Assembly: GCA_039621445.1 (NCBI GenBank) | Contig: CP154954.1 | Span: forward strand, 45,239,847-45,303,846 | Length of the DNA: 64,000 bases | Direction: 5' to 3' | Source: Euglena gracilis | Lineage: Eukaryota; Euglenida; Euglenophyceae; Euglenales | Part shown: in pieces, positions 1 to 9,849 of the stretch | Layout of the letters: the number at the start of each line of letters is the position of its first letter | Numbering within the stretch: the first letter of the stretch is position 1 | Notes under the pieces: generated by a model | What the model saw: the letters and a program-made list of their open reading frames with translations, nothing else | What the model was told of the DNA's origin: nothing | Database searches by the model: none | Position numbers and translations under genes: made by a program

Positions 1-685
1 ATGGCCATCATTGGTCATAATGGCCATCCGGGGTCATGATGGCCATCATTGGTCATGATGGCCATTCGGGGTCATGATGGCCATCATTGGTCATGATGGC
101 CATCCGGGGTCATGATGGCCATCCGGGGTCATGATGGCCATCCGGGGTCATGATGGCCATCCGGGGTCATGATGGCCATCATTGGTCATGATGGCCATCC
201 GGGGATGGCCGTCATTGGTCATAATGGCCATTCGGGGTCATGATGGCCATCCGGGGTCATGATGGCCATCCGGGGTCATGATGGCCATCATTGGTCATGA
301 TGGCCATTCGGGGTCATGATGGCCATCATTGGTCATGATGGCCATCCGGGGTCATGATGGCCATCCGGGGTCATGATGGCCATCATTGGTCATGATGGCC
401 ATCCGGGGTCATGATGGCCATCCGGGGTCATGATGGCCATCCGGGGTCATGATGGCCATCCGGGGTCATGATGGCCATCCGGGGTCATGATGGCCATCCG
501 GGGTCATGATGGCCATCCGGGGTCATGATGGCCATCCGGGGTCATGATGGCCATCATTGGTCATGATGGCCATCCGGGGTCATGATGGCCATCCGGGGTC
601 ATGATAGCCATCATCTTGGTCATGATGGCCATCATTGGGCATGACGGCCGCCATCCGGGGTCATGATGGCCATCCGGCGTCACAA
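1..685. repeat. 19-bp tandem array
   Basis: About 35 head-to-tail copies of a 19-bp unit built around ATGATGGCCATCCGGGGTC. Two main variants alternate irregularly: one ends CCGGGG and the other CATTGG. A few copies have a CATTCGG form or small indels. Because 19 is not a multiple of 3, the array cannot encode a repeated peptide. The unit contains the short palindrome ATGGCCAT. The array runs off the left edge of the window, so its full length is unknown. Confidence 0.95.
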
Positions 686-1462
686 TGGCCAATTTTCAAC
701 TCGAAAACACTTTTTCCGGGTCCAGGAGGCCAAAAAATATGGTTTCGGGCAAAAAAAAATTTTTCGATTTTTTTGGACGTTTTGGCCCGAAAACGGCTAA
801 GTCGGACAGAGGGAAAAGTGTACAAAACGGCCATTTGGACCTGAAAACGGCCGTATCTAGGGCTAGACGGGGAGTTGCGGGGAAATCAAAATACCAGTAG
901 ATAGGGCGTTCCAAGGGCTCCAAATTAGGTCTCCGGACATTTTTTTCAACTCCCCACCATTTTGGAGATATTTTGCAAAAACTGGTTTTTGGGCCCATTT
1001 TGGGCTCCAAATGGCAGAGTCCCCCCCTGGCGAAACCCCAAAACGACCATATCTCGGCCCAGGCGGGGAGTTGGCCCAAACCGCGCATACCGGTGGATAG
1101 GGCGTCCCAAAGTTGTGGAATGAGGTACTCTTTAGTTTTTCTCAACTCCCCGGCGTTTTCGAGATATTTTGAATTTTTCGATTTTTTGACCCCAAAAATG
1201 ACCCCCTGTTGCCGCTTTGGAAAAAAAAAAAAAAAAAACGGTAGACAACTTTTTTGCTCGGGCCAGATCTCCGGCCTGGCGCGGAGTTGCGGGCAAAGTG
1301 CGGGCTCTGGACAAACTAGGGACCGTCTCTTAACCTTGAGGTTATCAATTTTCCGGGTCCGGAAATCAGTCCACATCAATATTCCGCGGGTGCCCGGGCA
1401 TACTCGGGGGGGGGCGGGGGGCGGGGGGGGGGCGGGGGGGTCAGGGGGGGTTTCGGGGGGGG

Positions 1463-1547
1463 TGGTAAGCTTCGCTCTTACTCTAAAGAGATAAGAGCTC
1501 AGCGACCAGGGTGTGACGTAGAGCTGAGCTCTTTGGGAGACCACCCC
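1463..1547. repeat. Structured 85-nt satellite motif, copy 1
   Basis: The segment starts GGTGGTAAGC and ends GAGACCACC, so its ends pair (GGTGGT with ACCACC). Inside are two further stems: GCTCTTA pairing with TAAGAGC across a very short hairpin, and GAGCTCAGC pairing with GCTGAGCTC about 19 bases away. The arrangement resembles a small folded RNA, but no tRNA, 5S or snRNA signature was recognised. It may simply be a conserved stem-loop of the satellite. Confidence 0.5.
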
Positions 1548-2033
1548 GGCCCGGCCCGCGAAAAACGCTCATTTTTGGCTCAAAAACAGTTTTTCTGGGT
1601 CAGGGAGGCCAAAAAACACGGTTTTGGGGCCAAAAATTTTTTTCGATTTTTTTCGACTTTTTTGACCGGTTTTGACCCAAAGTCATGGGTTGGTGGCCCA
1701 AAACGGGGCGCTGGCGGGTCGAAAAACGCTCATTTTCGGCTCAAACACAGGCTTTCCGGGTCCGGGAGGCCAAAAAACATGGTTTTGGGGCAAAAAATTT
1801 TTTTCGATTTTTTTCGACTTTTTTTGACCCGGTTTTGACCCAAAATCAATGGGTTGGCGGCCCAAAACGGGGCGCCGGCGCGGGTCCGGGAGGTCAAAAA
1901 TCATGGTTTTGGGCAAAAAAAATTTTTTCGAATTTTTTCGACTTTTTGACCCAAAAAATGGCTAAGTCCACCGGCCAGGGGGCGGGCCCCAGCCACGGGG
2001 GGGGGGGGGGCATGGGGCGGGGGGGTCCGGGTC

Positions 2034-2117
2034 GGAAAAAATTTTTTCGCTCAAAAACACTTTTTTTGATGTTCTGTAGTGAAAAAAAGTGTTTTTGAGC
2101 GAAAAAAAATTTTTCGA
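2034..2117. repeat. Long A/T-rich hairpin, copy 1
   Basis: Arms of about 30 bases, TTTTTTCGCTCAAAAACAC against GTGTTTTTGAGCGAAAAAA, flank a loop of about 14 bases (gatgttctgtagtg). The outer flanks GGTCGG and CCGACC extend the pairing imperfectly. The same hairpin recurs in the next satellite unit. Confidence 0.85.
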
Positions 2118-3187
2118 AATTTTGGGTCCCGACCTGCCACCCGACCCCCCCTAGCCCAGCCGCCCTGACGGCGCCCGGTGGGGTCCCCGAATACCCAAAA
2201 CTGGCCCAAAATCGCACAACCAGGCCCCGGGAATCCCAAAAAACGGTCAAACCCCCCCCCTAAACCTAATGATTGACCCCCTGGTTTGGGTCCCAACTCC
2301 TCGTCTAGCCCGAGATACGGCCAATTTACGGTTTCGGGCCCCGAAATGGCCAGAACTGGCCAAACTGGCCCAAAACCCCCAAAACGGCCATATCTCGGGC
2401 TAGGCGAGGAGTTGTCCCAAACCGCGCATACCGATCGATAGGGCGTTCCAAGGTCGTCAAATGAGGTCGCCATCACTTTTCCTCAACTCCGCAGCGTTTT
2501 CGAGATATTTTGAATTTTTCGATTTTTGGACCCCAGCCCGGCCGCCCTCGAACCCCCGCAAGGGTCCCCGAACACCCAAAACTGGCCCAAAATGGCGCAA
2601 CCAGACCCCGGGAACCCCAAAAAACGGTCAAAACCCCCCCCTAAACCTAATGATTGACCCCCTGGTTTGGGTTCCAACTCCTCGTCTAGCCCGAGATATG
2701 GGCAATTTACGGTTTCGGGCCCCGAACGGGCCCGAAACGGCCAAAACTGGCCAAACTGGCCCAAAACCACAAAACGGCCGTATCTCGGGCTAGGCGGGGA
2801 GTTGGCCCAAACCGCGCATACCGATCGATCGGGCGTCCCAAAGTTGTGGAACGACGTCCTCTTCACTTTTTCTCAACTCCGCGGCGTTTTCGAGATATTT
2901 TGAAATTTTCGATTTTTTGACCCCAAAATGACCCTGAAATTTCCCCGGAAAAAAAAACGGTAGACAACTTTTTTGCTCGGGCCATATCTCCGGACTGGCG
3001 GGGAGTTACGGGTAACCGAAGGGCTCTGGAGAAACTAGGGAACCTCTCCTAACCTATAGGCTATTCATTTTGGGGGCCCGGAAATCCAATCACATCGATA
3101 ATCCTCGGGTGTCCCGACCTACCCAGGGGGGGCGGGGGGGGAGGGGGGGGGGGGGGGGGGGGGGGGTGCGACCCCCCCGTCGCCGGG

Positions 3188-3273
3188 GTGGTAAGCTTCG
3201 CTCTTACTCTAAAGAGATAAGAGCTCAGCGACCAGGGTGTGACGTAGAGCTGAGCTCTTTGGGAGACCACCCC
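3188..3273. repeat. Structured 85-nt satellite motif, copy 2
   Basis: Identical over essentially its whole length to the motif at 1463-1547, while the flanking satellite sequence differs at many positions. It keeps the paired GGTGGT/ACCACC ends and both internal stems. Confidence 0.5.
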
Positions 3274-3792
3274 AGCCCGGCCCGGGAAAAACGCTCATTT
3301 TCGGCTCAAAAACAGTTGTTCTGGGTCCGGGAGGCCAAAAAACATTGTTTTGGGGCAAAAAATTTTTTTCGATTTTTCTCGACTTTTTTGACCCGGTTTT
3401 GACTCAAAGTGAATGGGTTGGCGGCCCAAAACGGCGCGCCGGCGGGTCGAAAAACGCTCATTTTCGGCTCAAAAACAGTTTTTCCGGGTCCGGGAGGCCA
3501 AAAAACATCGTTTCGGGCAAAAAAATTTTTTTCGATTTTTTTCGACTTTTTTGACCCGGTTTTGACCCAAAGTCGATGGGTTGGCAACCCAAAACGGGGC
3601 GCTGGAAGGTCGAAAAACGCTCATTTTTGGCTCGAAAACACTTTTTTCGGGTCCGGGAGGTCAAAAAACATGGTTTTGGGCGAAAAATTTTTTTTTGAAT
3701 TTTTTTGACTTTTTGACCGAAAAATGGCTAAGTCCACCGGCCAGGGGGGGGGCCATCCTGGGGGGGGGGGGTATGGGGGGGGGGGTCCGGGT

Positions 3793-3876
3793 CGGAAAAT
3801 TTTTTTTCGCTCAAAAACACTTTTTTTGATGTTCTGAAGTGAAAAAAAGTGTTTTTGAGCGAAAAAAAATTTTTCA
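3793..3876. repeat. Long A/T-rich hairpin, copy 2
   Basis: Second copy of the hairpin at 2034-2117. The TTTCGCTCAAAAACAC arm, the loop with one change (gatgttctgaagtg) and the GTGTTTTTGAGCGAAA arm are all conserved. Confidence 0.85.
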
Positions 3877-4587
3877 AAATTTTGGGTCCCGACCTGCCAC
3901 CCGACCCCCCCTCACCCAGCCGCCCTGACGGCGCCTGATAGGGTCCCCGAATACCCAAAAATGGCCCAAAATCGCACAACCAGGCCCCGGGAACCCCAAA
4001 AAACGGTCAAACCCCCCCCCCAAACCTAATGATTGACCCCCTGGTTTGGGCTCCAACTCCCCGTCTAGCCCGAGATATGGGCAAATTACGGTTTCGGGCC
4101 CCGAACGGGCCCGAAATGGCCAAAACTGGCCCAACTGGCCCAAAACCCCAAAACGGCCGTATCTCGGGCTAGGCGGGGAGTTGGCCCAAACCGCGCATAC
4201 CGATCGATCGGGCATCCCAAAGTTGAGGAACGACGTCCTCTTTACTTTTTTGCAACTCCGCGGCGTTTTAGAGATATTTTGAATTTTTCGATTTTTTGAC
4301 CCCAAAATGACCCTGCAATTTCCCCGGAAAAAAAAACGGTAGACAACTTTTTTGCTCGGGCCATATCTCCGGACTGGCGGGGAGTTACGGGCAACCGAAG
4401 TGCTCTGGAGAAACTAGGGAACCTCTCCTAACCTATAGGCTATTCACTTTGGGGGCCACGAAATCCAATCACATCGATAATCCTCGGGTGCCCCGACCTA
4501 CCCAGGGGGGCGGGGAGGGGGGGGGGGGGCGGGGGGGGCGGGGGGGGCGGTGGGGCGCACGGGGGTCCGACCCCCCCTCCGGCCCCG

Positions 4588-4634
4588 GTGGTAAGCTTCG
4601 CTCTTACTCTAAAGAGATAAGAGCTCAGCGACCC
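4588..4634. repeat. Structured satellite motif, truncated copy 3
   Basis: The left half of the 85-nt motif, through GAGCTCAGCGACC, after which the sequence switches abruptly into a C-run fold-back element. This may mark where an element inserted into, or recombined with, the satellite end. Confidence 0.5.
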
Positions 4635-4753
4635 CCCCATATAAGACCCCCCCCCTGGCCGGCCGAAGGCCGGCCCTTTGGCCGGGACCGACCCCCCATT
4701 TAAGACCCCCCTGGGATTTTGGCTCCCGAGGGGGGTCTTATATCGGGGGGGGC
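4632..4753. mobile_element. C-run/G-run fold-back element
   Basis: The left end reads CCCCCCCATATAAGACCCCC and the right end GGGGGGTCTTATATCGGGGG, so the ends are inverted copies. The centre holds a second palindrome (CTGGCCGGCC-gaa-GGCCGGCC). It is a short non-coding inverted-repeat element and probably a MITE relic; no clear target duplication is visible. Confidence 0.55.
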
Positions 4754-6260
4754 ATGGTAACGGCAGTTAGGTCAGTGTGTTTGTGGAAATAGGATAGTTT
4801 TATTTGCACACGTGCCCTCCGGTCACGATGGAGCCATTTGTCGGTTTCGATAATCTCTCAACGAGATCACTTATTTGTTTCGATATTCTCTGTTCTCTTC
4901 CGAATTGTTTGTTTCACGTATCATCATCAATGAGCAGGGTTGACGTTTTTTTTGTTTTTTTTAAAAAAACAAAAAAACATGTTTTTTTAAAAAAAAACGC
5001 AAAAAAACATGTTTTTTTTGAAAAAGAAAAAATTGACCGTTTTCCTTGCGAAATGACCATTTTTTTGAAGAAATTTTTTCGCGGGTGGTTCGGGTCACGA
5101 GGGGGGGGGGTCACGGGGGGTCACAGGGGGGGGGGGTCACGAGGGGGGGTCACATTTTCGGTGGCCAGATTGGAAATCACCGAAAACGAAATTTTGGGGA
5201 AAAATCCTTTTAAGCTCCAAAATAGGAATCCCCCAAACAAAAATTAGGAAATCTACCGGAATATTTTTTTTCAAATTAGGCATCACCGGCAAAGTTTTTC
5301 AGAAAAAAATGGCCGAAACGGGTCTTAGGTCGGGTTGGGGGAGGGGGGCCATGGGGGGAACACCCCCTGTGAAGTTTCTTTTTTCAAATGTGTGAAAGTA
5401 TTTCCAAATCTGTGTTTTCTGGTGCGAAAAGTCATGCTTTCAACCCAAAAAAATGAATGTTGTAGAGATAAAAAATGCACTTTTTCCCAAAAAAAAACAT
5501 TGCAAAAATTTTCCCCCAAACCCTCCATGACGTTTTTTTTGTTTTTTTAAAAAAACATATTTTTTTTAAAAAAAAACATTATTTTTTTTGTTTCAAAAAA
5601 AACAAGCCGTCAACCTTGTCAATGAGGACGATTTCTTTTGATTTTTTTTGAAATAAAAAAAATTGCCCACCCCGCAAATCCAAATCGAAATTTTTTAAGA
5701 AAATTTTCTATGATGAAAAGGTGTTTTTTATGACAAAAACCGATACACATTTTTTTAAAAAAAATTACCCCCGCCCGAAAAAAATACAAGTCGATTTTTT
5801 TGAAAATTTTTTATCAAAATGTTGTTTTTTTTTGTTCCAAAATCGAGGCGTTTTTTTTTGAAACAAATTTTGCCCCCCCTCCCCCCCCCCCAAGCCCGAA
5901 AAAAGTACAAGTCGATTTTTTTGAATTTTTTTTATCAAAATGTTTTTTTTGTTCCAAAGTCGAGGCGTTTTTTTTTTTGAAACAAAAAAATTTTTGCTCC
6001 CCGAAAAATTCAATTTTTTTACAAAAATTGTGATTTTTTGACAACAATTCTGAACATTTCTTTTTCGGAGAAAATGGGCGCCGATAGCCTTGCGTTGAGG
6101 GGAGGGTTGTGGGGGGGTCAAGCGCTCAGCTGAAAAAGGTGGGGGGGGGCACCTCATCCCAGGTTTGCCCGGTTAGCCATGCTTCGGGTATGTTGCCACC
6201 TCTCCGCCGAAAATCGGTCAGGCTGGGCACCGCTGGGGTCCCGGTGGAGAGGGGAAAGCC
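4754..6260. repeat. Non-genic homopolymer-rich tract with a 120-bp duplication
   Basis: No gene is supported. The stretch is full of A and T runs that form local hairpins (4940-5030 and 5530-5610) and G runs near 5100-5150. Two tandem copies of a roughly 115-bp unit lie at about 5770-5880 and 5891-6002; both contain tacaagtcgatttttttga and a nearly identical later stretch ending in a T run and gaaacaaa. Confidence 0.7.
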
Positions 6261-6261
6261 T

Positions 6262-6490
6262 TGAGGGGGGGGGGTCGGACCCCCTCGACCCAGAGGGGGG
6301 GGGGGTTGAAACCCCCCTCCTACCTCGAAACTGAGGGGTGGCCGAAATTTTTTCGATTTCATGGACGGGCAAAGGTCCGGAAATCGGGTCGAAATTGGTC
6401 AAAAATCCCTGATTTTTCTTTGAAAATCGATCCAAAAATGCTCATTTTTTGAATTTTTTTGAACATTTTTGGGGGAAAACACCAACACAT
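6262..6490 (-). repeat. Dispersed repeat R1, copy 1
   Basis: Reverse-orientation copy of a family also present at about 31380-31590 and 56185-56400. Shared pieces, read on the minus strand, include the GTGTT..AAAAA start, a 'ggcctttgccggtccatgaa'-like stretch, the 'cttcagtttc..ggtagg' piece and a terminal G-run/C-run GGTCCGACCCCCC. The similarity is patchy, so the copies are old. No coding potential was recognised. Confidence 0.65.
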
Positions 6491-6636
6491 CAAAAAATGG
6501 GCTATATGTCCAAAAGTCAGCAAAAGGGGTGGTTTTTTTGCTCAATTTCCGGCGCTATGCGCCGGGAAAATTTTTTTCTGCTATTTTTGGCACCTGACAA
6601 GGGGGGGCGGTGTTTATAAACGACTCGGAAACCACC

Positions 6637-6750
6637 CCCTGCCTCGTGGGCAGGAATTAAAAAAAATATTCCCTGGCAGCAGCCACGGAGGGGTCCCTGC
6701 CTCGTGGGCAGGAATTAAAAAAAATGTTCCCTGGCGGCAGCCACGGAGGG
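6637..6750. repeat. 57-bp tandem duplication
   Basis: Two copies of a 57-bp unit that begins CCTGCCTCGTGGGCAGGAAT and ends in GCAGCCACGGAGGGG. They differ at only a few positions. Each unit begins with a short hairpin, CCTGCC-tcgtg-GGCAGG. Confidence 0.8.
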
Positions 6751-6770
6751 GGGGGTCCTGGGTTGTGCTA

Positions 6771-7116
6771 CCCTCACCCCCCCCCCTATTTGGCTAATGG
6801 CCGGGCTCCTTCAGACCCCCCATTAGCCAATTAGGGGGGGGGACAATTAATTTTTGACCTGTGCAAAATTGGTCAATTTTTTATGCATTTTTGGACTGGT
6901 CATGACTTTTTCTTATCCGGCAATTTTTAACATTTTCGAAACGGACGTTTTTGGAGGTTTTCTAAGCCCTTGCCGAAATTGGCCAAAGTTGGCCAAGGGA
7001 ACGTCCATTGGCCAATTGGGCTAACCCCCCCCCCCTAATTGGCTAATGGACCTCCCTTAAGGACCCCCCAATTAGCCAATTAGGGGGGGGGGCCAATTAG
7101 GGGGGGGGGGTGAGGG
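6771..7116. mobile_element. TA-flanked MITE with CCCTCACCC ends
   Basis: A 346-bp element. The left end is CCCTCACCCCCCCCCC and the right end GGGGGGGTGAGGG, exact inverted copies. TA lies immediately outside both ends (6769-6770 and 7117-7118), as expected for a Tc1/mariner-type target duplication. Inside, two smaller palindromes (TATTTGGCTAATGG..CATTAGCCAATTA and TAATTGGCTAATGG..AATTAGCCAATTA) sit near the two ends. There is no coding capacity. A 94-bp relative lies at 19322-19415. Confidence 0.75.
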
Positions 7117-7132
7117 TAGTCACCCCTCAAAG

Positions 7133-7216
7133 GTGTACCTCCTGGACAAGGCCGAGGTCCACGCGGACCTCTGGGAGCGGCACCCTGGCGACCGTCCCCG
7201 CGACCCAGCCCCCCGG
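7133..7216 (+). CDS. Possible exon, unknown protein
   Basis: A GC-rich stretch opens just after CTCAAAG, an acceptor-like site, and reads VYLLDKAEVHADLWERHPGD and onward. A GT donor-like site (CCGG|gtgtgc) lies at its end. Codons mostly end in G or C, as in the well-supported exons of this window. It begins only 16 bases after a MITE. No family was recognised and no partner exon could be joined, so it could be a chance open frame. Confidence 0.35.
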
Positions 7217-7789
7217 GTGTGCATCGCGAACAACCACCGCTACCCAATACCAACCGCTAAACCGCCCCCCCTATAACCGCCCAGACTTCCTTCCCCCCAT
7301 ACCCCGGTCGGGTACTACGGGTTTTGCCGGGTTGTGAGCCGGTGAGGCGAACAGCGGGGCACGCAAACAAAGCGAAGGCATTCGTTGGAATGGGTTCGGT
7401 GACGGGTGGGGGGGCGGCCGATGGCTCTTCCCCGACGAGGGCGCAGTCAGTTGGTACGCACAGAGTCAGTCGGTTGGGTCGGGGGGTCGCGGGGAGGAAA
7501 TGGGTTTTGCGGCAGGTCATGCGTGACTTGTGTGATGTTGTCCTATCCTCTAATTTTAGATCCCAATTAGGAATTTGCGTGTCATTTGGGTCCGAAAATA
7601 GGTCCAATTAGGAATTTGCAACCATTTTTTTGTGGTTTTGATTCCTAATTGAGTGGCAAATTCCTAATTAATACAAATTTTTTGTACTTTTTGGGAACCC
7701 GAATTGGGCTCAGAGTGGGGTCGCGGGGGGGTCGCGGGGGGGGGACGCGGGGGGGTCGCGGGGGAAACACCCCCATAGGGATCGGGGGA
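7217..7789. other. No gene seen; short 'cctaatt' repeats and G runs
   Basis: From about 7540 to 7680 the words 'aggaatttgc', 'cctaatt' and 'caaattcctaatt' recur. A similar set of short dispersed words is seen near 16670-16840. From 7715 to 7760 there are interrupted G runs of the form GGGGGTCGCGG. The open frames here have low-complexity translations. Confidence 0.6.
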
Positions 7790-7881
7790 CGGAGCAGCGG
7801 TCCAGTTAGGGTCTTTGATGAACACGAACTGGGCATTGTCGTTGTCCATGTAGCCCTTGAGCTTCAGCGGCCCGTTGCACT
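7790..7881 (-). CDS. Probable minus-strand exon, unknown protein
   Basis: Read on the minus strand, the sequence follows an acceptor (TCTGCGCAG) and encodes ECNGPLKLKGYMDNDNAQFV, then FIKDPNW. The composition and C/G-ending codons look genuinely coding. The 3' boundary is not fixed because several GT sites are available. It could be the exon downstream of the one at 8214-8403 on the same strand. No family was recognised. Confidence 0.45.
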
Positions 7882-8213
7882 CTGCGCAGAAGACCCCCCG
7901 CGACCCCTCCCCGCGACCCCCCCGCGACCCCAACACCCCCTATGCACCCCCCTCCGCCATGCTTCGCATGGTGTGTAAGACCTGTCACTATGCCATTCTG
8001 TTTCCGGAGAAGGACAAGGCAAGGGGAAGGGCAAGGGCTCTGCTGCACCATGAGTCTGACCGCCTTCATCACACTCCCTGCACCAGTTTTCAATGACTTC
8101 TCCTCTTCCTCGTGCTGCGCAGTCCTCCGCAGGGGGATGCGGAGGCAGCGGGCGGGGACGGCAGGGCGGAGGTGTCGGAGAGCGGGGGCGCGGACGGCGC
8201 GGCGGGGGGGGAC

Positions 8214-8403
8214 TGGCGCCGCCGTCGGTGTCGGTGAGGTCCTTCAGCCAGTCGCGGTAGAGGGTGAGGGGGATGCGGTGCCAGGGGAAGGCGTTGAGGG
8301 AGTCAATGCGGAGGACGTCGTGGAGCATGCACAGGATGTTGGTCGGCAGGTGGGCGTTGTTCCAGGGGTCGGCGTAGTAGTTGGGGATGAGTCGGGGTGG
8401 CGT
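8214..8403 (-). CDS. Probable minus-strand exon, unknown protein
   Basis: On the minus strand, after an AAG acceptor-like site, the frame reads TPPRLIPNYYADPWNNAHLP, continues through TNILCMLHDVLRIDSLNAF and PWHRIPLTLYRDWLKDLTD, and meets a GT donor in GCCA|gtcccc. The residue mix is that of a globular protein, third codon positions are almost all C or G, and the opposite frames are low-complexity. This is the best-supported coding stretch in the first 29 kb, but its family was not identified. Confidence 0.6.
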
Positions 8404-8935
8404 CTTGTTTTTTCTTTATTCAGTTAAAAAACAACAACTAAAAACAATTAAAAACAATTTAAAACAATTAAAATTAATGAAAAACAATTAAAAACAATTA
8501 AAAAACATCAAATTACATCAAAAATGTAGTTTTTTTTCTAATTATTTTCAAATTACATTCAAATTACATACAAATTAAACTAAACAACTTCAATTACACC
8601 GAAATCACACAGACAATTCCCAAATCTCACCGCTCCTCTTCCCTCTGTCAAACTCTCCAAAGAGACAAAGGGGGCAGGCTTAAAGGAAAAGACTACCCCG
8701 GGACGTTCTCATACCTTACCTTTAAATATGATGTGTTGAGATGCTAATTTGCCAAATTTGAGGCATTTGGAGCGTTTTGTGGCCCTTATTGGTGGCAGTT
8801 TATGACATTTTATGGACATAGAGGTGACATAGAGGTAGAGGTAGAGGTAGAGGTGGGCCAAATAGAGGTGGAGGACTTTGACCTCTACCTCCACCTCTAT
8901 CCATCCCTGGTTAGGGTTAAGGTCGGTGACATAGT
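8404..8935. other. No gene seen; AT-rich tract and (AGAGGT)n palindrome
   Basis: From 8420 to 8600 the sequence is made of repeated words such as 'aaaacaatta' and 'caaattaca'. From about 8818 to 8902, repeated GAGGTA units are followed by their complement (ACCTCTACCTCC), giving a long imperfect hairpin. Confidence 0.6.
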
Positions 8936-8939
8936 TACG

Positions 8940-8967
8940 GTCAGGGTTAGGGTTAGGGTTAGGGTTA
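8940..8967. repeat. Interstitial telomere-type repeat
   Basis: Four consecutive GGTTAG units (GGGTTAGGGTTAGGGTTAGG) inside non-genic DNA. A second, more degenerate group with GGGTTAGGG and GGATACGG lies at about 9335-9392. The repeat type matches the widespread TTAGGG telomere, but these short internal tracts do not mark a chromosome end. Confidence 0.7.
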
Positions 8968-8977
8968 CGTTTACCAC

Positions 8978-9330
8978 CCCCCCCCCCGAGCTGTTCCCCC
9001 CCCCCGAGCTATTCCCATTGGGGGTACGGGAATAGCTCACTGTCATAGCTTTTTATAAAGAACTTCCTAACAAAGTGGTCAAAAATCGACGTTTTTGGAC
9101 CATTTTCAAAAATCACCTTTTGGCAAATGTGCTCAAAATTGACCATTTTTTGCGAACATCCAAAAAGTTGCCAAAAATGACCCCTTTTGGGTTGCCCGAG
9201 GGTCGGGTATGGGAATAGCTCGGGGGGGGGACCTAGGTCCCCCCCCCCCCCCGAGCTGTTCCCCCCCCCGTACTGTTCCCATTGGGCCGTAAAGGCTCCC
9301 GGGGACGGGAATAGCTCAGGGGGGGGGGCA
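8978..9330. repeat. GAGCTATTCCC palindrome cluster
   Basis: The word GGGAATAGCTC and its inverse GAGCTATTCCC occur repeatedly next to C or G runs (about 8990-9040, 9205-9235 and 9255-9320). Pairs such as GAGCTATTCCC..GGGAATAGCTC form fold-backs of 30 to 60 bases. These look like nested or decayed short inverted-repeat elements. Confidence 0.6.
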
Positions 9331-9396
9331 TGGTAGGGTCAGGGATACGGGTTAGGGTTAGGGTTGGGGATACGGTTAGGGTAAGGGATGGCATTA

Positions 9397-9849
9397 CAGG
9401 CAGTGGCTGAAAACTTCCCCCCCCCCCGAAAATTCCCCCCCCCTCAAATCAGCCAGATTTTGGCGGTTCTACCTTATGCTTCCAGGGGTCCGAAAATTTC
9501 CCCCCCCTGAAAAAGCCCGGTCCCCCCCTCCAAAAAAGTCAACAAAGGCGCAAGGCAAGGGCTTTTTGGAAGGAATTCTTCTTTTTTTTCATGCCGTGGT
9601 AGCGATTTTTTGTCCTTGTGAACCATCATGAAACAAATATTGTAGTCCAATGCAAAATGGTCTTCAACAAACAGCTATATTTGAGTTTTGTGCACCAACA
9701 GGTGCTATGTCCATCTTAGGTTCAGATTCCATGGTTCTCTGTGACACGGCCAGGGCTTAAGCTCCCAGGGGTCCGAAAATCCCCCCCCCCTGAAATGGTC
9801 CGAAAAATGCGGCCCTAGGGGGGGGGGGGAAGTTTTCAGCCACCGCCAG
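9397..9849. mobile_element. TA-flanked MITE with CAGTGGCTGAAAACTTCC ends
   Basis: A 453-bp element. The left end is CAGGCAGTGGCTGAAAACTT followed by a C run. The right end is a G run followed by AAGTTTTCAGCCACCGCCAG, the inverse copy with two differences. TA directly flanks both ends (9395-9396 and 9850-9851), again the Tc1/mariner-type footprint. It has no coding capacity. Its first 185 bp recur at 10948-11128. Confidence 0.75.

Larger units (their letters stand above)
690..4635. repeat. Long-unit satellite block
   Basis: Diverged tandem copies of a composite unit, about 1.7 kb then 1.4 kb as measured between successive copies of the GGTAAGCTTCGCTCTTAC motif near 1466, 3191 and 4591. Within each unit are subrepeats of about 160 bp that read roughly as aaaacgctcattttcggctc followed by a T-rich tract. 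There are also repeated segments that start near atatctcgggctaggcgggg and end near gttttcgagatattttgaa. G runs of 10 to 20 bases recur at matching places in each unit. All open frames here are shadows of this repeat on both strands; none looks like a gene. Confidence 0.9.

Noticed and set aside
1-685. CRISPR array
   Set aside because: The 19-bp units are directly adjacent with no unique spacers, and the context is eukaryotic.
1463-1547. Hammerhead ribozyme, tRNA, 5S rRNA or U-snRNA in the structured satellite motif
   Set aside because: The CUGANGA/GAAA core, tRNA A and B boxes, 5S internal boxes and Sm site were looked for and not found in the expected positions.
696-2476. Long open frames on both strands in the satellite (up to 280 codons)
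   Set aside because: They repeat unit by unit, are rich in Lys/Phe/Pro/Gly from homopolymers, and exist on both strands at once; they are by-products of the repeat.
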